From Novosphingobium album (ex Hu et al. 2023) (GTDB lineage Bacteria; Pseudomonadota; Alphaproteobacteria; Sphingomonadales; Sphingomonadaceae), in assembly GCF_022832385.1 (NCBI RefSeq), contig NZ_JALHLE010000024.1, positions 1-64,000 of the forward strand: a DNA stretch of 64,000 nucleotides, given 5' to 3'. A model generated the notes under the pieces. The model was not told the DNA's origin. It was given only the letters and a program-made list of their open reading frames with translations, and searched no databases. The translations under genes and the position numbers were made by a program. Below, one piece after another: positions 18,825 to 27,588 of this stretch (the first letter of the stretch is position 1; each line of letters begins with the position of its first letter).

Positions 18825-19624
18825 CCGGTTTGATGCAGGGTAATCGCGGCCTGATCATGGGCCTCGCCAACGACAAGTCCCTGGCATGGGGCATCGCCAA
18901 GAAGCTGCACGAACAGGGGGCCGAAATGGCCTTCTCCTATCAGGGTGAAGCCCTGGAACGCCGCGTGCGGCCTCTGGCCGAAAGCCTGGGCAGCGATTTC
19001 CTGATCGAATGCGACGTGTCCTCGATGGAGGCTCTCGACGCCTCGTTTGCCACGCTGGCCGAGCGCTGGCCGACGATCGACTTCATCGTCCATGCCATCG
19101 GCTTTTCGGACAAGAACCAGCTGCGCGGAAAGTTCTACGACACCACGCTCGACAACTTCCTGATGACCATGAACATTTCGGCCTACAGCCTGGTCGCCGT
19201 GACCAAGCGGGCAATGCCGATGATGCCGAACGGCGGGTCGATCCTGACGCTGACCTACTACGGTGCCGAGAAGGTCGTACCGCACTACAACGTGATGGGG
19301 GTGGCCAAGGCCGCGCTGGAATCATCGGTGAAGTACCTCGCCAACGACTGCGGCCCGGACGGGGTGCGCGTCAACGCGATCTCGGCCGGTCCGATCAAGA
19401 CGCTGGCTGCCAGCGGCATCGGCGATTTCCGCTATATCCTCAAGTGGAACGAGCTGAACTCGCCGCTGCGGCGCAACGTCACGATCGACGATGTCGGCGG
19501 TGCCGGGCTATATTTCCTCTCGGACCTGTCCTCGGGCGTGACCGGCGAAACACATCACGTCGATGCCGGTTATCACACCGTCGGCATGAAGCAGGAAGAC
19601 GCGCCGGACATCGCGCTCGGCTAA
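18821..19624 (+). CDS. fabI: Enoyl-[acyl-carrier-protein] reductase (NADH) FabI
   Basis: 267 residues. The nucleotide-binding N-terminus is GLIMGLANDKSLAWGIA. Catalytic residues Tyr146, Tyr156 and Lys163 fall in LTYYGAEKVVPHYN and VAK, exactly as in E. coli numbering. SAGPIKTLAASGI is the substrate-binding loop region. The enzyme performs the last reduction of each fatty-acid elongation cycle. It overlaps the YihY gene and is followed by a strong bidirectional terminator. Confidence 0.97.
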   Translation: MTGLMQGNRGLIMGLANDKSLAWGIAKKLHEQGAEMAFSYQGEALERRVRPLAESLGSDFLIECDVSSMEALDASFATLAERWPTIDFIVHAIGFSDKNQLRGKFYDTTLDNFLMTMNISAYSLVAVTKRAMPMMPNGGSILTLTYYGAEKVVPHYNVMGVAKAALESSVKYLANDCGPDGVRVNAISAGPIKTLAASGIGDFRYILKWNELNSPLRRNVTIDDVGGAGLYFLSDLSSGVTGETHHVDAGYHTVGMKQEDAPDIALG

Positions 19625-19648
19625 TCCCCGGGAAGACCTCTGGAACGC

Positions 19649-19680
19649 AAAAAGGCCGGAAGTTTTCTTCCGGCCTTTTT
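19649..19680. terminator. Bidirectional terminator between fabI and the convergent secreted-protein gene
   Basis: A 14-base-pair stem (AAAAAGGCCGGAAG / CTTCCGGCCTTTTT) with a TTTT loop gives a T-run on both strands. It is 24 bases past fabI and 31 bases past the stop of the leftward gene, so it can end both transcripts. Confidence 0.92.
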
Positions 19681-19711
19681 CGTTGCGTCAGAGCGAGGGA
19701 CTGGCGACGTC

Positions 19712-20308
19712 TTACTTCGGTTCCTGCACCGGCGCTTCGACCGTCGCCTTCCCGCTTTCGTCCTCGGCGGCGCCCTGCTCGGCCTTCTGCTTGTCCTGCT
19801 CGTCGAAGTAGGCCTTTTCCTCCTTCTCGACTTCCGCCTGCTGGGTTGCAGCCTTGGCATCGATCGTCGAGAGGCGCTTTTCGCGTTCGGCCTGAATCAA
19901 CTCGCTGAACTTCACGTCCGAGCCGTTCTTCTTTTCGGCATAAGCCTTGTCGATGAGTTGCTGCGTGCAACCCAGCGATCCGCCTGCACCGACCGGCGAA
20001 CAGCTGAGTGTGCCAAACGCGCCAACCGTCTCGTAGGCCTGAACCTTGTTGGCCCAGGCCTGCGCCTTGGGCGAATCGACGCCCCGCAGCGGTTCGGGAA
20101 TGCGGTAGCGCTCTTCCTCGGGCTTGCGGGCGCAGACGGTGATCTCGCCCTGCGTCGAGGCCGGACACGGGTCGTCACCATAGACGATCAACTGGTTGAC
20201 CTTCTCATCGTTGGGAATGGACAGCTCATCATCCTGCGCGGCAGCAGGCACGGACGCCAGAGTCAGGCCGAAAGCGGCAGCGGCAACGGCGGTCATGACA
20301 CGAGACAT
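19712..20308 (-). CDS. Secreted conserved hypothetical protein
   Basis: 198 residues from the ATG at 20308, chosen because it opens a signal peptide (MSRVMTAVAAAAFGL, cleavage near AAAQ). The mature part has GDDPCPASTQGEITVCARK and 'LSCSPVGAGGSLGCTQQL', four cysteines likely forming disulfides. A C-terminal Lys/Glu/Gln-rich helix follows (AEVEKEEKAYFDEQDKQKA), predicted to be a coiled coil. I recognise it only as a type of protein common in sphingomonads; its function is unknown. It is the last leftward gene before the shared terminator. Confidence 0.75.
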   Translation of the reverse strand: MSRVMTAVAAAAFGLTLASVPAAAQDDELSIPNDEKVNQLIVYGDDPCPASTQGEITVCARKPEEERYRIPEPLRGVDSPKAQAWANKVQAYETVGAFGTLSCSPVGAGGSLGCTQQLIDKAYAEKKNGSDVKFSELIQAEREKRLSTIDAKAATQQAEVEKEEKAYFDEQDKQKAEQGAAEDESGKATVEAPVQEPK

Positions 20309-20420
20309 TCCGGAGGCTCCAATCAGATCAGGTTTGAGACGCACTATAGGAACGTGCGCCGTTGAACGATAGCTGAAGCGCTGGTGCCAGCCTTGCGCCA
20401 GAACAACAAGCCGCGAAAAT

Positions 20421-20936
20421 TCAGATGCGTTCGGAGAGCTTGATGGCGGCGCGGCAGCCGAGGCGAATCGCGTTGAACAGCAGCGGATAGGCCGGCGCCC
20501 GTTCGGCTCCCGCCGCAAGCGCCGCATCGCGGTGCTCCCGCTCATCGTCACGGAACTCGCGGATCGCCGCGCTCAGTTCCGGATCGTCACCGTCCAGTTC
20601 CTCAAGCTGCTCGGTATAGTGCCGGTCGATCTCGGTCTCGATCGCGGCGGTGCAGGCCATCGCCGCCTCAGGGCCGATCAACGCGGTCGCCGCACCGAGC
20701 GCGAAGCCGGCAACCGACCACACCGGCTGCAACAGCGTCGGGCGCACGCCGCGTTCGGCGATCAGGGCATCGAAACGGGCGCGGTGATCCTCTTCCTGCG
20801 CAGCCATGCCGGCCACTTCGGTCGAATGCGGCGCGCGGCTGCCCATCACCGCCATTTGCCCGGCATAGATGCGGGTCGCGCCGTATTCGCCTGCCTGATC
20901 GACGCGCAACATGCGCGCACTGCGGGATGAAGTCAT
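20421..20936 (-). CDS. coq7: Demethoxyubiquinone hydroxylase (Coq7)
   Basis: 171 residues from the ATG at 20936. It is a four-helix ferritin-like di-iron protein: Glu17 in DQAGEYGA, Glu48/49 and His51 in QEEDHRARF, Glu100/102 in IETEIDRHY, and Glu132 and His135 in DEREHRD are the expected ligands. It hydroxylates C6 of the ubiquinone ring in the penultimate biosynthetic step. The start overlaps the stop of the DsbB-like gene (ATGA). Confidence 0.95.
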   Translation of the reverse strand: MTSSRSARMLRVDQAGEYGATRIYAGQMAVMGSRAPHSTEVAGMAAQEEDHRARFDALIAERGVRPTLLQPVWSVAGFALGAATALIGPEAAMACTAAIETEIDRHYTEQLEELDGDDPELSAAIREFRDDEREHRDAALAAGAERAPAYPLLFNAIRLGCRAAIKLSERI

Positions 20937-21421
20937 GCTTTCGCCTTTCCGCCAAGCGACAGCAGCCCGAAAGCCGCCAGCCCACCGGCTGTCGAGAAGA
21001 TAAAGTTCCAGCCCGCCAGCGAGATCCCGAACAGGCTCCACTGCACCTCGTCGCAGCGCACGACCGGGGCGTTCATGATCGCCTCCAGCGGATCGACGCC
21101 CTTCGCGAAGGGGCTTGCAGTGCAGGCCGTCACGCCTTCCCACCAGCCATATTCAACGCCCGCGTGAAATGCGCCGATCAGGCCCGAGGTCACGATCCCC
21201 AGCGCTGCCACGGCCACCAGCGGACGCACCGGGCTCCAGAAGAAGGCGAGTGCCGCGAAGGGGAGCGCAAACATGTGCGGATAGCGCTGCCACCAGCACA
21301 TCTCGCATGGCACCAGCCCGAAACCGTACTGCGAGAGATAGGCTCCGCCCAGCGCGGCCGCCGGAATCAACAGGACGAACCAGCGGGCCAGGCGCAGCGA
21401 CGGATCGACGGCGACAGTCAT
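20933..21421 (-). CDS. Disulfide bond formation protein B family
   Basis: 162 residues from the ATG at 21421, with four membrane segments. The quinone-proximal CxxC is in GLVPCEMCWWQRYPH, and the second periplasmic cysteines are in VTACTAS and VVRCDEVQWSLFG. DsbB reoxidises the periplasmic thiol oxidase DsbA and passes electrons to ubiquinone. It lies between the tail-processing protease gene and coq7, the latter by a four-base overlap, so a quinone enzyme and a quinone-synthesis enzyme share translation. Confidence 0.92.
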   Translation of the reverse strand: MTVAVDPSLRLARWFVLLIPAAALGGAYLSQYGFGLVPCEMCWWQRYPHMFALPFAALAFFWSPVRPLVAVAALGIVTSGLIGAFHAGVEYGWWEGVTACTASPFAKGVDPLEAIMNAPVVRCDEVQWSLFGISLAGWNFIFSTAGGLAAFGLLSLGGKAKA

Positions 21422-21446
21422 GACATCGTTTCCCTGCCTGTACCCG

Positions 21447-22811
21447 TCAGTTTGCCTTCTTGGCCGCCGCAGCGGCAAGCGCGGGCTTGCCCGCCGTGCG
21501 CTCGAGCGTCGCAATGGCGTAGTGGAGCTGGAAGTCAGTAATGCCTTCCTTCTTCAGCTCCTCGGCGGAAATCTTGAAGCGCGGATCATCCTTGCTATCG
21601 GTTTCCAGATCCTTGTCCTTCAGGCCCGCGTCGTTGATCAGGTGGCCGCGCAGATCGGATTCGCGCACGGCCCGTTCGGCACGGGCGCGAGCATCGGGAT
21701 CGGACAGCTGCGGCACCTTGATGTCAGGCACGATGCCGCCTTCCTGCACCGAGTGGCCTGAAGGCGTGTAATAGCGCGCCGTCGTCAGCTTCACCGCGCT
21801 GTCCTTGTCGAGTTGGATGAACGACTGGACCGAGCCCTTGCCGAAGGTGCGCTGGCCCATGATCACCGCGCGGTGCTGGTCCTGCAGTGCGCCCGCGACG
21901 ATCTCGGAGGCCGAAGCGGATCCGGCGTCGACCAGCACGATGATCGGCAATCCGCGCGCGGCATCGCCCTTGAACATGGTTTCGGCGCGATAGAACTGGT
22001 TCTCGCTGGCAAGGCGCCCGCGTTGCGAGACGATGTCGCCCTTGTCGAGGAACAGATCGGACAGCGCCACCGCCTCGTCGAGCGAACCGCCGGGGTTCGA
22101 GCGCAGGTCCAGCACCAGGCCGGTCAGCTTGCCTGTGCCCTTGAGCGCGGCCTGCTTCTTGAGATCGGCAATCGCACCGTTCACGTAGTTGCCGACATCG
22201 CGCGAGAATTCGTTGACGCTGATCACGCCGACATCGTTCTGGAGCTCCCAGGTCACCGGCTTGAGTTCGATCACGCCGCGCGTCACGGTCACATCGAAAG
22301 GCTCGTCGCGGCCGGGGCGGAAGATCGTCAGCTTGATCGAGGTGCCGGCCGGCCCGCGCATCTTCTCCACCGCCTCATCGAGATCGCGATCGTAATAGAG
22401 CACACCATCGAGGTGCGTGATGTAATCGCCCGCCTTGAGCCCGGCCTTCTCCGCCGGGCTGCCCTTGAACGGCGAGATGATCTTCACCGCACCGTCATCC
22501 TCGACCACAGAAAGGCCGAGCCCGGTGTACTTGCCATCGATCATCGTTTCGAGCCGCTGCAGCGAGGGACCATCGAGATAGTTCGAATGCGGGTCAAGGC
22601 TTGCCAGCATCCCGTCGATCGCGCCTTTCAGCAGCTTGTCGTCGTCGACCGGGTCGACGTAGTTAGCCTTCACCAGTTCATAGATGGTGAAAAGCCTGTC
22701 GAACTCGTGGTTCGCGCGGCCATCGACCGCCGCGAGCCCGGAGGTCGCGGCGGGAAGCACGGCAACAGCGGACACCAGCAGCGCGGCGCGCATCAGGGGG
22801 GCGAATTTCAT
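21447..22811 (-). CDS. ctpA: S41 family C-terminal processing peptidase (CtpA)
   Basis: 454 residues from the ATG at 22811, which begins a signal peptide (MKFAPLMRAALLVSAVAVLPA). The domains are an N-terminal helical region, a PDZ domain (GLGLSVVEDDGAVKIISPF onward), and the tail-specific protease core. The catalytic Ser is in ASASEIVAGALQDQ and the Lys in RTFGKGSVQ. It cleaves C-terminal tails of periplasmic proteins and often acts in cell-wall control. It follows envC, a common alphaproteobacterial arrangement. Confidence 0.95.
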   Translation of the reverse strand: MKFAPLMRAALLVSAVAVLPAATSGLAAVDGRANHEFDRLFTIYELVKANYVDPVDDDKLLKGAIDGMLASLDPHSNYLDGPSLQRLETMIDGKYTGLGLSVVEDDGAVKIISPFKGSPAEKAGLKAGDYITHLDGVLYYDRDLDEAVEKMRGPAGTSIKLTIFRPGRDEPFDVTVTRGVIELKPVTWELQNDVGVISVNEFSRDVGNYVNGAIADLKKQAALKGTGKLTGLVLDLRSNPGGSLDEAVALSDLFLDKGDIVSQRGRLASENQFYRAETMFKGDAARGLPIIVLVDAGSASASEIVAGALQDQHRAVIMGQRTFGKGSVQSFIQLDKDSAVKLTTARYYTPSGHSVQEGGIVPDIKVPQLSDPDARARAERAVRESDLRGHLINDAGLKDKDLETDSKDDPRFKISAEELKKEGITDFQLHYAIATLERTAGKPALAAAAAKKAN

Positions 22812-22961
22812 CGGGCGGTAAGCCTCTCGTTCTTCACGTCCGGGACCGGACAACGCCGGGCGGAGGGGTTACGGGTCCGTTCCTACCCGCCCTTTACCAC
22901 AAACGCCAGCAATTGGGGCCCGGACAGTTTGACGCAGGTACGGTGTGAACCGGATGCTGCA

Positions 22962-24197
22962 TCATAGCGAACGGATATATTGCAGGGGATTAACGGGTTC
23001 GCCGTCGCGGCGCAGTTCCACAACCACCTGCGGCGTCCCGGGGCCGGTCATGCCGACCGGCGATCCGGCAACGACATTATCCCCGACCGCCACGTCCAGC
23101 CGCGCCAGCCCCGTGACAAGCGAGGTCCAGCCGCCTGCATGCTCGATGATGATGATGCGGTGATAGCCCCGATAAGGCCCGGCGAAGGCCACGCGGCCCG
23201 GCGCGGGCGAGACCACCTGTGCATTGGCGCGCGGCGCCAGCACCAGCCCGCCCGACCGCGCCTGCCCCGGTGCGACCTCTCCGAAACCGGTCACCAGGCG
23301 GCCGGTGACGGGCAGCATGTAGCTTGGCAATCCCTCGGGCGGAGGCGTGAACTGCACTGTTTCGACGACCTGGGCCGACTCCGGCCGTGCCGGGCGCATG
23401 ATCGGGCCGGGCAACGCGGCAAGCCGGTCGCGCAGTTCCCCCTGCCTGCCCATTTCCGCGACCAGTTCGCCCAGATCGCGCGCCTTCTCTGCCAGTGCCA
23501 GTGCCCGGTCACTCTCACGCGCGGCGATTCCGGCCACCTGACGGCTGGCAAGCCGCTGGCCCGCCTCGATCGAGGCGAGTTTCTGGCGGCGTGCGCGCAT
23601 TTCGGTCTCGGTCCTCCCCAGATCCGCAGTGGCCGCCTGTGCGCTGCGTTCGAGGGCGCGGCCTCGCTCGATTTCGGCGCGCAGGTCGGCTGTGCGCGCC
23701 TGTACTTCGGGCAGCACGGTATCGAGCAGCGCACGCATGTAGACGGCATCGCGCACCGAACCAGGCCGCAACAGCGCCAGAAGCGGCGAGCGGCGCGAGA
23801 GCCGTTGCAGCGAACCGGTCAACCGGACCAGCGGTTCCTGCTGCTCGGCCAGCGCGGCGCGCAGCTGCGCACGCTGCGAGGCGATCAGCCTGATCCTGGC
23901 CTGCTGCACCGCCAGCGCCGCTTCGGTTTCCTGAATGCGCGCCGCCACCGCAGCGGCCTCGCGCGCCGTCTTCTCGGCCTGCACGGTCACATTCCGGGCG
24001 CGCGCTTCGAGCTTTTCCGCCCGCTTGCGCGCCGCCTCGCCCTCGCGCCGGGCCGCGCGCATGTCTTCCTGCGCCTTGCTTGCATCGGCCGTAGGGTCGA
24101 GCACGGCCAGCGCCCCCTGCTGCGTCATCGCCTGCGTCACAAGCACGGCAGTGGCACATGCGGCGAGGATCAGGGCAAGGCGGGTGGAAAGTTTCAC
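22962..24197 (-). CDS. envC: EnvC-like murein hydrolase activator (degenerate M23/LytM)
   Basis: 411 residues: a signal peptide (LSTRLALILAACATAVLV), a long coiled coil from ~35 to ~250 rich in Ala/Arg/Glu, then a LytM domain. The zinc ligands are lost: the HxxxD site reads ARSGGLVLAPR and the HxH site reads VVVELRRD. As in EnvC and NlpD, such a domain activates amidases instead of cutting peptidoglycan itself. It is encoded between rlmH and the CtpA protease in the leftward series. Confidence 0.92.
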   Translation of the reverse strand: MKLSTRLALILAACATAVLVTQAMTQQGALAVLDPTADASKAQEDMRAARREGEAARKRAEKLEARARNVTVQAEKTAREAAAVAARIQETEAALAVQQARIRLIASQRAQLRAALAEQQEPLVRLTGSLQRLSRRSPLLALLRPGSVRDAVYMRALLDTVLPEVQARTADLRAEIERGRALERSAQAATADLGRTETEMRARRQKLASIEAGQRLASRQVAGIAARESDRALALAEKARDLGELVAEMGRQGELRDRLAALPGPIMRPARPESAQVVETVQFTPPPEGLPSYMLPVTGRLVTGFGEVAPGQARSGGLVLAPRANAQVVSPAPGRVAFAGPYRGYHRIIIIEHAGGWTSLVTGLARLDVAVGDNVVAGSPVGMTGPGTPQVVVELRRDGEPVNPLQYIRSL

Positions 24198-24264
24198 AGG
24201 CGATTACCTAGAACGGCCTGAGTCCGGCGGGAAGAGAGAAGTGGCGGAGCGGAATGCGACTCGG

Positions 24265-24690
24265 TCACCCCGACCGGTGATAGGGGTGCCCCGCCAGAAT
24301 CGCCGTCGCGCGCCAGAGCTGCTCGGCCAGCATCGCGCGCGCCATGAGGTGCGGCCAAGTCATCCTGCCGAAGCACAGCAGGTGATCAGCAGAGGCACGG
24401 GCCTCGTCGCCATGGCCATCGGCAGCGCCGATCAGGAAGCGGCATTCACGCACGCCTTCGTCGCGCCAGCGGCCGAGCAGGGCGGCGAATTCTTCCGAGG
24501 TCATGGCCTTGCCGCGTTCATCCAGCAGGACTTCGCGACAGGGTGTCTGCAAGGGTGGCGGCACCTTGCCGCCTGTGTCTGGCAGCTCGCTGTGCTTGAA
24601 AGGCCAGCTTATCCGCTTTGCATAGCGATCCAGCAGCTCTGCCTCTGGCGAGCGGGCGATCTTTCCGCGGGCGATGATATGAAGCAGCAT
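24265..24690 (-). CDS. rlmH: 23S rRNA pseudouridine-1915 N3-methyltransferase RlmH
   Basis: 141 residues from the ATG at 24690. It starts MLLHIIARGKI and contains LLDERGKAMTSEEFA and the SPOUT knot signature FLIGAADGHG, ending in ATILAGHPYHRSG as in RlmH. The enzyme methylates Psi1915 in helix 69 of 23S rRNA on assembled ribosomes. The next gene upstream is rsfS, another ribosome factor, a widely conserved pairing. Confidence 0.95.
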   Translation of the reverse strand: MLLHIIARGKIARSPEAELLDRYAKRISWPFKHSELPDTGGKVPPPLQTPCREVLLDERGKAMTSEEFAALLGRWRDEGVRECRFLIGAADGHGDEARASADHLLCFGRMTWPHLMARAMLAEQLWRATAILAGHPYHRSG

Positions 24691-24791
24691 GTCGGGAGCA
24701 CGCAAAACGCCAAGGCGCCTCTTGCGCGGATGTCCTCTCGCTCTGCCCGGCCTCTTGGGAGCCGGGCTGTTCTTTCAACCGTGCGCGGCGG

Positions 24792-25190
24792 TCAGGCCGC
24801 GCCGGAGGGTCCGTCGAAGCCCCACATCCTCTCGAGGTTGTAGAAGCTGCGCACTTCCGGGCGGAAGAGATGGACGATCACGCCGCCGGCATCGACCAGC
24901 ACCCAGTCGGCCGCGGGCAGGCCCTCGATACGCGGGTTGCCGAAGCCACCGTGTTTGAGCCGCTCGCCGAGTTTCTGCGCCATGGCGGCCACTTGCCGGG
25001 TCGAACGGCCCGACGCGATCACCATGTAGTCCGCAATGCTGGATTTGCCTTCGAGGTCGATGGTCACCAGGTCCTGCGCCTGATCGTCGTCGAGCGACTG
25101 CAGGACAAGGGCCAGAAGCGGGTCGTCGCTGTCGACCACCGCCGGGGGCGTGGTGCCGGCCGCAGCCGGCTGAATTTGTGCCTGTGGCAT
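24792..25190 (-). CDS. rsfS: Ribosomal silencing factor RsfS
   Basis: 132 residues. After an Ala/Pro-rich start, the conserved domain begins at LQSLDDDQAQDLVTIDLEG, continues with MVIASGRSTRQVAAMAQKL and 'GLPAADWVLVDAGGVIVHLF', and ends 'YNLERMW'. RsfS binds L14 on the 50S subunit and prevents subunit joining when nutrients are scarce. It sits between nadD and rlmH. Confidence 0.95.
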   Translation of the reverse strand: MPQAQIQPAAAGTTPPAVVDSDDPLLALVLQSLDDDQAQDLVTIDLEGKSSIADYMVIASGRSTRQVAAMAQKLGERLKHGGFGNPRIEGLPAADWVLVDAGGVIVHLFRPEVRSFYNLERMWGFDGPSGAA

Positions 25191-25304
25191 CTTAGTAGGT
25201 ATCTGCTCCTTTCAGGGATCGTCCGGGCAAGATGGAAACCATCATGCCGTTTTCAATCATATGCTGGGTAAGCCGGGCGCGCTCGCGAAAGGTCTCAGGA
25301 CCGT

Positions 25305-25982
25305 TCACGCCGCTGTTCCGGGGATGGGGCGGTGCGTGACAGCGTCCCGGCAGGGCATGGAACGCGAAGCCCGCGTTCCGCTTGTCCGGGCCCAGTCCGG
25401 ATCGGTCTGGCGTATCGCCGTGGCCGACCGCGTATCGGGGTCGAATCGCAATGTCACAAGCGCAGGTGCGCTCCACCTTTCCGGACTGCGAAGACTGGAC
25501 AAAGGCTTCCGGAATCGCCTCAACCAGACCATCGCGGGGCTCGCGAGGGCATCCGCATCATACCCCGGACGGGCAATCACTGCAATCGGCAAGAGATTCG
25601 CGATCCGGCGCCAGTCCTTCCACTTGTGGAATTGCGCCAGATTGTCCGCCCCCATCAGCCACACGAAGCGGCGTTTCGGATAGCGTGCCAGCAGCTTGCG
25701 CAGGGTGTCGACGGTGTAGCGCGTGCCCAGTTCGCGTTCGATGGCGGTCACACGGATACGCGTGTGCCGAGTAACCCGGCGAGCCGATGCCACACGCGCC
25801 GCCAGCGGCGCCATGCCTGCGGCGGGCTTGAGCGGATTGCCCGGCGAGACCAGCCACCACACCTCATCAAGCGCCAGTGCATCGATCGCGAAGAGCGAAA
25901 TGCGCCGGTGTCCACCGTGGGCCGGATTGAAACTGCCGCCGAGCAGCCCGGTAATCGGACCACTGCGCCGCCGCGAGGTCAT
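25305..25982 (-). CDS. nadD: Nicotinate-nucleotide adenylyltransferase NadD
   Basis: 225 residues from the ATG at 25982. The nucleotidyltransferase signature is GLLGGSFNPAHGGHRRIS, with the HxGH motif as HGGH, and 'FVWLMGADNLAQFHKW' matches the NadD core. The tail ends SRSMPCRDAVTHRPIP, resembling the ISSTxIR-containing end but degenerate: the ATAIR of 'RSATAIRQ' may be the actual motif. It makes deamido-NAD. It starts four bases after the proA stop. Confidence 0.93.
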   Translation of the reverse strand: MTSRRRSGPITGLLGGSFNPAHGGHRRISLFAIDALALDEVWWLVSPGNPLKPAAGMAPLAARVASARRVTRHTRIRVTAIERELGTRYTVDTLRKLLARYPKRRFVWLMGADNLAQFHKWKDWRRIANLLPIAVIARPGYDADALASPAMVWLRRFRKPLSSLRSPERWSAPALVTLRFDPDTRSATAIRQTDPDWARTSGTRASRSMPCRDAVTHRPIPGTAA

Positions 25983-25986
25983 GGCT

Positions 25987-27288
25987 TTACGGCCGCGTCT
26001 GGCCGCTGCCACGCACTAGCCACTTATAGGTCGTCAGCCCCTCGAGCGCGACCGGGCCGCGCGCATGGAGGCGCCCGGTGGCGATGCCGATCTCCGCGCC
26101 AAGCCCGAACTCGCCGCCATCGGCGAACTGGCTGGAGGCATTGACCATGACGATGGCACTGTCGACTTCGTTGAGGAAGCGCTCTGCCGCCGTCGCGTCC
26201 GCCGTGACGATCGCATCGGTGTGGTGCGAGGAATGCGCCGCGATGTGGTCCATCGCCGCATCTAGCCCGTCCACCACCGCGACCGACAGCACCGAATCAA
26301 GATACTCGGTGTCCCAGTCCTCTTCGCTGGCGGACAGGATGCGCGAATCGAGTGCGCGGGCACGGGCATCGCCGCGCAGTTCACAACCGGCATCCAGCAG
26401 GCCTGCAACCACCGAGGCGCTTTCGGGGAACTGCGTGTCGAGCAGCAGGGTTTCCATCGAACCGCAGATGCCGGTGCGGCGCATCTTGGCGTTGAGCGTC
26501 ACACTGCGCGCCATTTCCGGATCGGCCGCAGCATGGACATAGGTGTGGCAGATTCCGTCGAGGTGCGCGAGCACCGGCACCCGCGCATCGGCCTGCACGC
26601 GAGCAACAAGGCTCTTGCCGCCGCGCGGCACGATCATGTCGATGAACCCGGCCGCCGTCAGCATGGCGCCGACGACCGCGCGGTCCTGCGTGGGTACGAG
26701 CTGGATCGCGGCGGCAGGAATGCCGGCACTCTCCAGACCCGTGGCAAAGGCCGCCGCGATCGCACGGTTCGAATGCAGCGCCTCGCTGCCCCCGCGCAGC
26801 AGCACGGCATTGCCCGAACGCAGGCACAGCGCCGCCGCATCCGCCGTGACGTTGGGCCGGCTTTCGTAGATGATTCCGATCAGCCCGATCGGAATGCGCA
26901 CGCGGCTGAGCTTCAATCCGTTGGGACGCTCGCTCTCTGCGATCACTCCCCCGACCGGATCAGGCAGGCCAGCAACCTGCTCCACTGCATCTGCAATCCC
27001 CGCGAGACGCGCGGGATCCAGCCGCAGGCGGTCAAGCATGGCGCCGGTCAGCCCCTTGGCCTCGCCCGCCGCGATATCATGTGCATTGGCTTCAAGAATT
27101 GCTGGCCCGGCAGCGCGAAGAGCGGCGGCGGCAGCACGCAGGGCATCCGCTTTTTGAGCGCCGGTCAGCCGCGCAAGGACGCGCTGCGCCGCACGTCCGT
27201 CACGGGCAAGGCGCGCAACGAGGTCTTCAGGCGATTCGGCAGCCGCACCCGAAGGGCGGTCGGCCAGAGGAGCAGTCTCTACAGTCAT
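25987..27288 (-). CDS. proA: Gamma-glutamyl phosphate reductase ProA
   Basis: 433 residues. It has the aldehyde-dehydrogenase fold with GLIGIIYESRPNVTADAAAL, 'RGGSEALHSNRAI', and the catalytic cysteine in TGICGSMETLL. The C-terminus has 'FGLGAEIGIATGRLHARGPVALEGLTTYKW' features. It reduces glutamyl-5-phosphate to the semialdehyde in proline synthesis. It is the first gene of the leftward series with nadD. Its partner proB is not beside it. Confidence 0.96.
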   Translation of the reverse strand: MTVETAPLADRPSGAAAESPEDLVARLARDGRAAQRVLARLTGAQKADALRAAAAALRAAGPAILEANAHDIAAGEAKGLTGAMLDRLRLDPARLAGIADAVEQVAGLPDPVGGVIAESERPNGLKLSRVRIPIGLIGIIYESRPNVTADAAALCLRSGNAVLLRGGSEALHSNRAIAAAFATGLESAGIPAAAIQLVPTQDRAVVGAMLTAAGFIDMIVPRGGKSLVARVQADARVPVLAHLDGICHTYVHAAADPEMARSVTLNAKMRRTGICGSMETLLLDTQFPESASVVAGLLDAGCELRGDARARALDSRILSASEEDWDTEYLDSVLSVAVVDGLDAAMDHIAAHSSHHTDAIVTADATAAERFLNEVDSAIVMVNASSQFADGGEFGLGAEIGIATGRLHARGPVALEGLTTYKWLVRGSGQTRP

Positions 27289-27588
27289 GGCTGCGGCCTA
27301 ACATCAACCTTCAGGATTGTCACCGTTTCGCGCGGTTTCCGGCAGCTGTGCCCGCTAGGCCACAGCGGTTAGGATAATGTCAACATGCTCCATACTACAG
27401 CAGTTTTCATTTGACACAGCCCCGGTGCCAGCCGTGACCCAGGTCAAGAAGTTTCCTCAACTCATCGCGCCGGACGGTCACTTCACCCCGATTCAACAAG
27501 GGTTTACGGTAAGTCGATTCGCCTTTGCCCCCCTCCCCTGCTAGCTCACTGCTCCGGGACTGAGATAGAAAACTCAAGCGGGGTCGTT
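27289..27588. promoter_or_regulatory. Divergent promoter region between proA and the M23 peptidase gene
   Basis: Three hundred bases with no credible coding frame. It must hold the promoters for the leftward proA series and the rightward peptidase-bactofilin pair. A TTGACA-like hexamer (TTTGACACAG, near 27412) is visible rightward, but no convincing -10 at standard spacing was fixed. No repeats or operators stood out. Confidence 0.4.
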